From assembly GCA_015143295.1 (NCBI GenBank), contig CM026557.1, forward strand, positions 30,451,965-30,515,964: a stretch of DNA of 64,000 nucleotides, read 5' to 3'. The stretch is from Tetracentron sinense (Eukaryota > Streptophyta > Magnoliopsida > Trochodendrales > Trochodendraceae). Both the position numbers and the translations under genes were made by a program. A model generated the notes under the pieces. That model was not told where the DNA came from. It worked only from the letters and a program-made list of their open reading frames with translations, and ran no database searches. Positions within the stretch are counted from its first letter, which is position 1; each line of letters opens with the position of its first letter. Positions 55,780-64,000 of this stretch are shown here, piece by piece.

Positions 55780-56560
55780 ATCTTAACCATAGTTAGTGGG
55801 TATTAAAGGGACACATGGCGACTTATAGAGATCCTTTAACTATGGTTAAACATAATATACCTAAGGTTAATATTATTATTTTTGTCTTAAAAGCAATGTT
55901 AGATGGATTAATCCAGGGGTGAGTGAATCTTAAGCACAATTAATGGGTGTTAAAGGGGACACGTGGCGGCTTGTAGAGCCCCCTTTAATTGTGGTTAAGC
56001 ATAATCAACCTAAGGTTTTTTTAAAAACAAAATCAAGGTTAAATGGATGAATCCTAGGGGTGAGTGAATTTTAACCATAGTTAGTGGGCGTTAAAGGGGA
56101 CACGTGGTGGCTTATAGAGCTCCCTTTAATTGTGGTTAAGCATAAGCAACCTAAGGTTTTTTTTTCTAAAAACCAAGGTTTGATGGATGAACCCTAGGGG
56201 TTAGTGAGTTTTAACCATAGTTAGTGAGTATTAAAAGGGACACGTGGCGGCTTATAGAGATCCTTTAACTGTGGTTAAACATAATTAACCTACGATTAAT
56301 ATTTTTTATTTTATTTTTATAAGCAAGGTTAGATTAATGAATCCTAGGGATGAGTGAATCTTAACCATAGTTAGTAAATGTTAAAAGGGACACATGGCGG
56401 CTTGTAGAGCCCTCTTTAATTGCGGTTAAGCATAATCAACCTAAGGTTATTTTTTTCCTAAAACTAAGGTTAGATGGATAAACCCTAGGGTGATTAAATC
56501 TTAATCATAGTTAGTGGGTATTAAAAGGGACACGTGGTGGCTTGGGAGTTTATATTTTTC
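55780..56560. repeat. Tandem array of the ~140-bp GGTTAA-type repeat, six copies
   Basis: The anchor GGGACAC(A/G)TGG recurs at 55808, 55956, 56097, 56237, 56387 and 56527, spacing 140-150 bp. Each unit has TTAACCATAGTTAGTG, the anchor, CTTTAA(T/C)TGTGGTTAA and ACCTAAGGTT. Four of six anchors contain CACGTGG. The array is inverted relative to 28779-29346. Confidence 0.9.
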
Positions 56561-56923
56561 TTTGGTTGAGCTTTCAAACAGTAAAGACGTGTTTCCTCCT
56601 CAATCAAGTAATAGGGGTAAAATGGGAAAATGGTAACTTTAGCTAACAGTGTTAATATTAAGAATATGGGAGGGCAATGTAATTTCAGAAACTAGAGGAG
56701 AGGTTTCTAAAATTTCACCAAACCCTCAAGGGAGGTGAGTGTAATTTACCCTTCTAGAAAAGAAAGAGTGTATACTGTATAATAGGGAATTACAAACTTT
56801 AGCACTCTAGATGGAAGGTATGAATAAAGAGTTTTATCCAATTACCCAAGGGTAATAGGTAGTTTCACATATATCCCTAACCCTAAATCTCAATTTAGCT
56901 GTACACATGTGGTTTAGACCTAA

Positions 56924-57591
56924 GTAACCAAAGCATAGAGCAAGAGTGGGAGTGGGAGTGAGAGTGCGAGAGCGTCAAATTTCAATTTATAATAGGGTCG
57001 AGAGCGCCTCTGGAGCACCTATATATATTTAATAATTTTTAAAATTACTTATATAATTATCTAGTCATGCAAGGGAGCCAAAGTTTGGAAGTGTAAAAAA
57101 TATCATTTATTTTTTCAACCATAAATAAGAGTTCAAGATATGACTAATTTGAAAAACCAATTGAATTTGAATGATTAATCAATCGGTTTATTCAATCGTT
57201 CTGAACTTTACGTGTACGACAAGACTAAGTGGATTGGATAGATGTAAAAGAAAGTAAAGAAATAAAGTAAAAACAAACGAAGTGATGTAACTTAAAAAGG
57301 AAAAAGACTTTTCCCTCAAACATCAACCCACTTAAGGGTAAAAACAGATAAACACAGAGGATGTTTCATCTTCCTTCTGGCGCCCTTTCATATTCTTTCT
57401 TACCTCATTTATAGTGGCGAAACCGGTTGGAAGAATGAGATTTTGTGCACTTCAAATCCACGGCACTCTTTACAATTTGAAATCCTGTTCTCCAAAACGG
57501 AAAACCGCACTCATAAGGCGAATCCGCTCTTAAGTTGTGAGAGCTAGGCTTGAGAGCAGGAGCGGGTACTAGGATAGGCAGTTTGGGTTAC
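56924..57591 (-). repeat. Right arm of the 26.6-kb-spaced inverted repeat
   Basis: It is the inverted counterpart of 31008-32363 and starts, on the minus strand, at GTAACCCAAA (57591). It is about 0.67 kb and not interrupted by MITEs. Confidence 0.6.
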
Positions 57592-57621
57592 TAAGGTTTA
57601 GACTGAATGAATGGCAATTTT

Positions 57622-57790
57622 TTTTTGGGTACGTGGGTATCCAGGCCTCTAAGAGCACCCAACTAAATCCTCCAGGTATGTGCAAACCCTCCAATTAGGC
57701 AATTACACGCACCAAGAAAGTTGGAAAAATCCCGAGGGTGACCAACAAGGGGAAGTGATTTGAACTCAAGACCTTCGCTTCCCCCTAAGA
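57622..57790 (-). mobile_element. tRNA-derived SINE, 5'-truncated
   Basis: On the minus strand GTCTTGAGTTCAAATCAC is a B-box-like word, and the element ends GTACCCAAAAAAAAA (plus-strand T-run at 57620-57628). The A-box end is missing and organellar-type sequence begins there. Confidence 0.5.
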
Positions 57791-57951
57791 TGATCATCTC
57801 ATGGCTATTGAGAACGATCCATCAAGACAACAAGCGAAAGGTAATAAAGAAAATGAGGGGGGGTGTTTTCGCGGAGAAACAGAGGCCGAAGAAGAAAATC
57901 ATTGCACCTATTTTCCTGGTCACGCCTGCCACTCACCTTGGAAGCATCCGG

Positions 57952-57989
57952 GGGGATATAGCTCAGTTGGTAGAGCTTCGCTCCTGCAA
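57952..57989 (+). pseudogene. trnA-UGC: First exon of plastid-type trnA-UGC, truncated gene
   Basis: GGGGATATAGCTCAGTTGGT and the following 18 bases match the 38-nt 5' exon of plastid tRNA-Ala (UGC), with about two changed bases. The next ~20 bases (TTGGATCGTTGCGATTACGG) match the start of its group II intron. Then homology stops, so the gene cannot give a tRNA. Confidence 0.8.
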
Positions 57990-58168
57990 TTGGATCGTTG
58001 CGATTACGGTAAAAAAAAAATCCAGCCTGGACCAAGCAAGGAGCCTTCTGAAAGTGGACTTGGTCCTCGGAGCTAGACAATGGAAAAGAAGGCTTAGACG
58101 CGCATCAGAAGCACACAATTAATAAGAAGATTGGATTGCCTGGGAGCCCTTCCTTTAAAGGGGCTTTC

Positions 58169-58206
58169 AAGCCCTTTACTAGTAGGGCCCTACTAGTAAA
58201 GGGCTT
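58169..58206. repeat. Perfect 38-bp palindrome
   Basis: The half-site AAGCCCTTTACTAGTAGGG is followed directly by its exact reverse complement, with no loop. An extra copy of the outer word GGGCTTTCAA lies on both sides. Confidence 0.92.
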
Positions 58207-58935
58207 TCAAAGCGAAGCGAGCCTATCAGAGGAAAAAAAGTAGGAATGGATAAATAACACATAAATCAAGGGCTATGAGGATCCTCAGAATCTTAAGGAC
58301 AGGACCCTACCCTATTCTCGAACCCTCTGCCAAGCTCTACCCTGCCCGCATTTCCTTTTGACGGCAGATTTGGGGTGCAAGGTGGGCTGCCTCCCATCCT
58401 CCCATCTTGGTCTCCCGTTGTGTCCGGAAACTCTCCCAGTCGATAGTAGGTTCTGAGGAAGAAAGTATGATCGATGATCTTTTGCTAATGCTAGCGTCTT
58501 TTTCATCTCTAATCTCATCTATGCTTCAGGAAAAAGTGTAACGCTCACCTGGCAACTCCAGACGCATTTGAGTCCTGGACTTATCTCGGATCGGAGATGC
58601 TAACGGAGCGGGAATCACCTCTCTGTCAAACCACTCTAAAAACAAAAGCTGACCTGAGAAAGAAAGACTGTTTTCTTCCGGAAGAAAGACTGTTGTTTGA
58701 ATCAAGCCTTACGGCCCACCAAGGATTATCCAACCCCGAGCAATCTTAGTTATTGGGGCGGGTCACTTGAGTGTCAAAACCAAGCGGTGGTTCTTTTTCC
58801 TTGGCTTATCGAACAGCGTATGCCCATTCCTCCTTTGATGACTCTCCTTAGTATGCCGATGTGGATTGAAAGGAAGTTGGGGATGGACATAGATCCTTCC
58901 GCCTTAGCTAGCAGCCCAACCCTTGTTGGTTAAGA

Positions 58936-59157
58936 ACACAAAATAGTTTAATACTTATGTGATTATATTATTGTTTTATGGATGAGTTAAATTTTATGAA
59001 GTGATGATTTTGTATTTTATGTATGAAAAATGAATGGTTTGGGTTTGAGATATGTAATTTATATGATTTAATATAAATTATTAAGTTTTACCCGAATACT
59101 CACTATTTATCAGATGGTAGGTAAATTACTTTAAAACAGGTATACATGAGCTGGTTA
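58936..59157. other. AT-rich spacer, no gene seen
   Basis: The stretch between the organellar-type insert and the Harbinger-like element shows no feature beyond low complexity. Confidence 0.5.
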
Positions 59158-59767
59158 GAGCATCTCCAACGGTGTGTGCTATATTGGATATACCAATTCC
59201 AAATTTGGCACAACTACAGTGTCAAAATATCATATTTGACATAGGCTGCTCAAATAGTCTCTACCAAATTGGTTGTGTCAGTTCCTTTTTTTTTTACAAT
59301 CACAATCCCTGAGGTCACCACATGTCCCTTTTGGCACCTTTTAACTGCGGTTAAGATTCACCCACCTGTAGGGTTCATTACCCCTAAATTTTTTTTTTTT
59401 AACATTTAAAAATAGAATTAATATTTTTTTTAAAAAGCCAATGATTGGAGGGTAAAATGGTAAAAAAAAATTATAGCTATTGAAGTGAAAATAGTAAAAA
59501 AAAAGAAGACAAATATAACTGTTAGAGGATAAAATAGTAAAAAAAATTAGCCGTTGGAGGGCAAATTAATAAATATTCAACAAAAGTCAATGAATCAAAA
59601 AGTGTGCCAAATTATAACATATGCTATTCATTGTGCCAAATTTGGCACAAATTATAACATATGCAATAATTTGGCACTGTCATATGTTACCGTTGGAGAT
59701 CACTTTTTTCATCCCAATGCTATAATATAGCAATTGAACACGATATAACACACCTTTGGAGATGCTC
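59158..59767. mobile_element. PIF/Harbinger-like element with TTA duplication
   Basis: The ends GAGCATCTCCAACGGTGTGT and, inverted, GAGCATCTCCAAAGGTGTGT are flanked by TTA (59155-59157, 59768-59770). At about 59285-59400 it contains one copy of the GGTTAA-type repeat. Length 610 bp with no coding capacity. Confidence 0.85.
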
Positions 59768-60218
59768 TTAGCTTACTCAATTACTTGATTATTTTACATG
59801 TAATTGAAATTTTTTGCCCTACCTAAGAGGATATGGGTGGTGAAAATTTTTACCCTACTATAACGGGTAAGAGTAAGGCAGGTAAGAAATTCTAGATTGG
59901 TAAAAGAAAGGTCTTACCCCCACTCTTACGGGACAATAATCAGCTACAAGGGCCAATTTGTAGTCAACATTTGCAAATGGTCCCTTACATTGTCACATAA
60001 AGATAATAGATTAGGTTTGACATTTATTACTGTCACAAAAGTAGAAGTAAAAAACGTCACCGTCGTTTAAAAAGCTAATAAAATCTAAACGTAACCCTAT
60101 TTTGTTATGTGGCATTGTGAAAGACCTTTCAGAGCGTCTTACCTTCTGATCAGGTCAAGCAGAGCATCTTAACCATCTGATCTTAAAATAATAATAATTC
60201 TGAGGGGCATTTTGCATA

Positions 60219-60468
60219 GGAAAATAGTTAACGGACCCATGGATCCCATTAGCTAACCTAAGGCATCCACCCATTGGTGGATGCCTCCCCTCTTAAATGC
60301 TCATTAATTGTAGTCCCATTAGCTAACCTAAGGCATCCACCCATTGGTGGATGCCTCCCCTCTTAAATGCTCATTAATTGTAGTGAGCATTTAAGAGGGG
60401 AGGCATCCACCAATGGGTGGATGCCTTAGGTTAGCTAATGGGATCCATGGGTCCGCCTATCACTACTC
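60219..60468. mobile_element. Foldback element with 71-bp perfect arms
   Basis: 60233-60303 and 60384-60454 are exact inverted copies. The left arm is followed by a second direct copy (70-bp unit, 60244-60313 and 60314-60383). A 9-bp direct repeat TTTTGCATA lies outside (60210-60218, 60469-60477), fitting a Mutator-like duplication. Each arm itself contains a small stem GCATCCACCCATTGGTGGATGC. Confidence 0.85.
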
Positions 60469-60477
60469 TTTTGCATA

Positions 60478-61020
60478 TATGTATAATTCAAATCATATCT
60501 CGTTATTCAAACTTGAAGATGTAACAATCAGTGGGTGGTGATGGAACCCAGACACCACATGTATTGAGAGACTTTTGACTTTTCACAAATAATTAAAAAG
60601 ACCAGAAAAGTTGGAGAAGACTGCCATTATTTGAAGGAGACTTTTCAGATGTTTTTAACGGTGTTGGCAATGACTATCCTCTATAAATTCAAACTCTCCT
60701 CTCTTAATAACCAGTTTGCTGGTTTCTCAATTAAGTTAACGTTCTTCCTTTGGCCAACCGGAGTCGAAATCCCCACTTGAGTATTCCTTTTCTATTAAAA
60801 GTCAGGTAACAATCATCTCTCCTTAGGCTTTTTTTTAGTTCCTTATATTGTTTTTTTTTTTTTTCTCTGATCAAAGTTCCATGTTCATGGAAAATTTACA
60901 TTGTCTAATACAAGAGAGGAGAGGCCCTTTTATTCATACGTTCATATACACAATCCTTTGATTACACCAACTGGCTTGTGTCAGTGGCTTACATCCCCAT
61001 GTAGGGTGTTTAGAGATCCA
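60478..61020. other. No gene seen
   Basis: The stretch has T-runs and AT-rich sequence. CTATAAATTC at about 60684 is a TATA-like word but no coding region follows it. Confidence 0.45.
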
Positions 61021-61700
61021 TTCTCTCGAGTGACACACTGACAGTATGATAGTTTATAGTAATAGAAAATGATTTTATTGAGTAGCTTAGATGATTACAA
61101 TAACTCCTCCTTAAGGATTATATAGAAATTACATCAATCTCAAGATAGAAGCAGTATCACATCATAATCAAATCAATACTAATCAAAAATAAGATTTGAT
61201 ATTAATCTATTTCAAATTCAAATATACCTAGATATGAGATGAGATACAGTGTATCTCATCCCAATTTATTACACCACTCAATATTCTCTAAACCTATCTC
61301 TAATACCCTCCCGCAATTGCATGATCCTTTGAAGAAGGATCTTACAATTGTTACAAGCAAAAAATTAGCCTGAGATCATTAAGTTTTGTTGAAAAGTCAC
61401 CGGAAAATCCAATTATACATATTGGTGGTCACCGTCAGTCTGTGAAATCCATTACTGTCACATCTCGCTCATCTTAGAGTTTGTCAAAGTCGGTAGTCCA
61501 CTAGAGTAAATTGTCATAATATCTCTCAATAGTACATCAAGAGAAGTCGGTCAGTCGTTTGAAGAAAAAAAAAAAGAACTTGAAGGTATTAATGATAGAG
61601 AGATTTTAGCTAAAATTGGTGATGGCTACAACTTTAGGAAAAAAAAAAGGTGTTGGCTGAACGAGCGGCACTACAGCCCACCGGAAAAACAAGATGAAAA
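61021..61700 (-). mobile_element. Possible copia LTR and start of internal region
   Basis: On the minus strand, TTGCGGGAGGG is directly followed by TATTAGAGATAGG, the same kind of boundary (purine tract, then TATTAGAGA) seen at the copia element at 41530. The LTR would run from 61307 down to about 61030. The other LTR was not found and the sequence right of 61308 shows no clear coding frame. Confidence 0.45.
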
Positions 61701-62146
61701 GAAAGAAAATTTCAAAAGCTAATCTTGGCAACAAACTAAGGCAGTAATCGAAGTATTAAGGATAATCGCAGTGTTAGGGTTGGGCAATCAGCCAATCAAG
61801 GGCTTAGGGTCTGGGTATCAAGGGATTAGAATTAGGATATTAAGTGGCTAGACCCTAACCTTGCACTATCCCTTCAAGGGTTTGGATTGACTAGAACTAT
61901 ACCCTCAAGGGCTGGGCTGGATACCCTTGTTACATGATGTTTTTTTTAAAGGCCCAAGTGGGTAATGTTAGCAGGCTAACCCAAAGCCCAATCCGTGTTC
62001 ATTTTCAGTGATAAATGTTGATTTTACGTACTTCACTTGCAATATTGTTCTGATGAGAGTTGATTTTGCTCCACTTTACTACTAAATATTTCTTCAATGT
62101 GAACCTTCAAAACAAACTGTAAATTTTCTTTGTTACAGAGCTTCGT

Positions 62147-62421
62147 TGGAGTAGGAACCATAACATGAGCTCTCAAAAGGATTTGACTGCAGAATGCGGC
62201 CAATTAGGAGGCATCGACGTCAACGCTTCACAAGAGAGTTCGATGAAGAGATCATGGTCGAAAGATTCTTTATCCAGCAATTCGAGTGGAAAACCTTGAT
62301 TGTTTTCTCCTACAAAAAACACTGGCTCATTCCGTTGTCAGCTTCACCGCGCTTCCCATGATCCTGCTCCGCCACCGATCCATCTGAAAACTTCAGCGTC
62401 ACGGGAAGCTGTAGAATCCAA
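62147..62421 (+). other. Possible exon with a 44-codon ORF
   Basis: TTTCTTTGTTACAG is a good acceptor and CCAA|GTGAGTG at about 62421 a good donor. Within it an ATG at 62165 opens 44 codons (beginning MSSQKDLTAECGQLGGIDVN, serine-rich end) up to TGA at 62297-62299. Another frame is open over the second half. It could be a 5' exon of a gene or part of a relic. I do not recognise the protein. Confidence 0.3.
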
Positions 62422-62639
62422 GTGAGTGAACCAGCTAGGAATAAAAACTTGAGCATCATCATCATTTATGTGTAGGCAATGTGGCGGAGTTGGGGACTGT
62501 CTGTTACAGATTTTTAAGACATTAAAGGATGATGGGTCATGCATCCTTTCTCTCTTTCCTATGTCTTCTCCACTTACAAAGTTGTATTCCAATTTTAATT
62601 ATGTATCCGTTTCTTCCTGTTTTCATTTTCACATATACT

Positions 62640-62782
62640 GTTTTTTGGGTAGTCGATATCATTTACCTACTTCAGTAGAGTCAGCCAGTCAGAAGTTAGC
62701 ATGGGCAGTGGAGCTCTTGCTGCTTGTACCCGGGGGGATTGGATCCCCATACCTTCCCCTTGGAAGGCCACACCCCTACCAC
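62640..62782 (-). mobile_element. Complete tRNA-derived SINE with 11-bp duplication
   Basis: On the minus strand GTGGTAGGGGTG (A-box-like) and GGGGATCCAATCCCC (B box) are followed by a ~70-bp body and an A-run. TCACATATACT lies exactly on both sides (62629-62639, 62783-62793). Confidence 0.85.
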
Positions 62783-62847
62783 TCACATATACTTAGAAAA
62801 TGAAGAAAGATATCACTTTTGAAATAAAACTTATTGATGCTCTCTCT

Positions 62848-63082
62848 CTAGTGCAAGGCAAAAGATTAGCTTTGGCAGCTGCCCAAGCTGGGAGCTTAAG
62901 CATCCACAAAACATTGGGCACCTAATTTTGGGGGGAGAAGTCATTTCATTTTCTCCCCATGATTTTGAATTCTACCCACTTGATATCTCTCCCCTTTAAA
63001 ATGCCACATGCCCACTGGTTTATGGATGCCCAAGCACCTAGCTCGGGCAGCCGTTAGAGCTAATCTTTTGCCCCTAGTGCAA
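62848..63082. mobile_element. Mutator-like MITE, second complete member
   Basis: The element (62857-63073) has inverted ends GGCAAAAGATTAGCT and is flanked by CTAGTGCAA (62848-62856, 63074-63082). It shares the inner word GGGGAGAAGTCATT and the following TTTTCTCCCCATGATTTTGA with the MITE at 31797-32087. Confidence 0.85.
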
Positions 63083-63491
63083 ATCATCTACTGGGCCGCT
63101 CGTGGATTTGCGTGCCTGGCCAGCCAACAAGTGTCCCATTAACTTTTAATGTTGACAAAAAGGTTTAAAAAAAGTTGAAGGGGTATATATGGCTAAAGGA
63201 GAGCACTTTTGTGTTTTGGTTTCGTCTGGGCACAAAATCCTGGAGGAGTTCGTCTAGACAATTTGTGGTCCTCTTGGGTGACATACCATGGTTAGTTGTT
63301 TGTGTTAGTGGGTGAGTAGGCCCTCCTACCACACTATAAAACTTCTACCAATCTATCGGACGTTTCATTCTCTACACATTCACCACCCTAGCTTTAAAGG
63401 GTGAGTGTCTCTTTTATTCTTTTCTACTTTAAGTGTCTTTCTTTAGTTTGGGGTCGTGGCTTTGGAGTTGGCATATGGGCAGACCATGTTT

Positions 63492-63612
63492 CTATCTTGT
63501 TTAATAAGGGTAGATTGATTTTTTATTATGTTTTTATGCATGTCTAATTATATCTTGTTTAATAAGGGTAGATTGGCCTTTTGTTATGTTTTTATGCATG
63601 TCTAATTATATC
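63492..63612. repeat. 58-bp tandem duplication
   Basis: ATCTTGTTTAATAAGGGTAG starts at 63494 and again at 63552, and the two units are nearly identical. Confidence 0.85.
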
Positions 63613-63670
63613 TAAGCAGTGTAGAGTGGTTTAAATGTGTAAGTGATGAAAGAGTGTAAAAATCAGAATC

Positions 63671-63891
63671 GACGATCGATCGCCCGGAACCTGAAATTTG
63701 GGTAAGTCTCTGTTTTGTGTGACGATCGATCGTCCTAAGCCAGAAAATTTGGAAAGCTTCTATTTCTTCTACGATCGATCGCAATGGATGCGACAATCGA
63801 TCGCTCACATATGACGATCGTTCGCAAGTCGCGATCCAGGTTTTTAAAAGAGTTACGGAAATGAAAGTTTTAAACTCCTAGCCTATAAATA
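63671..63891 (+). promoter_or_regulatory. GATCGATCG cluster plus TATA box, probably in an LTR
   Basis: GACGATCGATCGC, GACGATCGATCGT, TACGATCGATCGC, ACAATCGATCGCT and ACGATCGTTCGC lie between 63671 and 63825. A strong TATA match (CCTATAAATAGC) follows at 63882-63893. The stretch after it resembles an LTR leader (ACTCTAAAGGGATTC...AAACCTAAGG). The partner LTR and both ends lie outside what can be seen. Confidence 0.45.
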
Positions 63892-64000
63892 GCACTTTTA
63901 ATTCAAGAGTTTTAGACTCTAAAGGGATTCTAACTTAATTTGGGAGAGATTTGGGGAAAAACCTAAGGTTTCAAAAGGGTTTTGGTTTGGAGAGGAAGAA

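Larger units (their letters stand above)
52773..56751. mobile_element. Non-autonomous TIR DNA element carrying the ~140-bp array and an L1 insertion
   Basis: The left end GGGAAAATTACACTCACCTC and the inverted right end GGGTAAATTACACTCACCTC match for about 90 bp with scattered changes. Flanks ATTTAGAA and TTCTAGAA agree at six of eight bases, weakly suggesting an 8-bp duplication. Without the L1 (52897-55586) it would be about 1.3 kb. No transposase is present. Confidence 0.7.
57791..58935. other. Probable organellar (mitochondrial-type) DNA insert
   Basis: The base composition and texture change abruptly from the AT-rich surroundings. The block contains part of a plastid-type tRNA gene, a 38-bp palindrome, and words such as AAAGCGAAGCGAGCC that are common in plant mitochondrial DNA. 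Plant mitochondrial genomes often contain plastid tRNA pieces. I recognise no mitochondrial protein gene in it. The boundaries are approximate. Confidence 0.5.

Noticed and set aside
57760..58122. 120-codon plus-strand frame across the tRNA fragment
   Set aside because: It runs through the plastid tRNA exon and intron start, so it cannot be a natural protein.

Overview
This window looks like intergenic nuclear DNA of a flowering plant. It holds plant-type LTR retrotransposons (Ty1/copia with an initiator-Met primer site, a Tekay/Del-like chromovirus, a Tat/Ogre-like element with a tRNA-Arg-type primer site), L1 and RTE LINEs, tRNA-derived SINEs, many MITEs, and a decayed plant-type HINT (histidine triad) gene. 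No intact host gene was found. The species cannot be named from the sequence.

Layout. 1-1982 is the 3' end of a SIRE-like Ty1/copia element with its 3' LTR. 2461-25183 is a three-level nest: a tRNA-derived SINE is split by a minus-strand Tat/Ogre-like element (2502-25099, 5-bp target duplication CCAGG), whose right LTR is split by a plus-strand Tekay-like element (13527-23245). The Ogre-like element keeps LTRs, primer site, polypurine tract and gag-like remnants, but no pol was seen. The Tekay-like element has every domain but carries stops and frameshifts, and a 145-bp intron-like segment lies between gag and protease.

25.2-31 kb holds foldback elements, a solo LTR related to the Tekay LTR, a tandem array of a ~140-bp palindrome-bearing repeat, and LINE debris. 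From 31.0 to 57.6 kb lies a region bounded by two inverted ~0.7-kb arms. Inside it four exons of a HINT pseudogene are spread over 18 kb, with introns filled by LINEs, RTEs, hAT and Mutator-like MITEs and a nearly full-length minus-strand copia element (41285-46343). At 52.8-56.8 kb a TIR element carrying the ~140-bp array was hit by an L1 with an inverted 5' end.

57.8-58.9 kb resembles organellar DNA transferred to the nucleus and includes the first half of a plastid-type trnA-UGC. 59-64 kb holds further MITEs, a large perfect foldback, a SINE with clean duplications, a possible exon, and the start of another LTR.

The most unusual signals are these. LTRs of at least two superfamilies carry the same GATCGATCG-type palindrome cluster about 40-60 bp upstream of a TATA-like site. 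The Tekay-like pol has an intron-like segment whose removal restores the frame. The inverted arms around the HINT fragment suggest a giant Pack-MULE-like unit.
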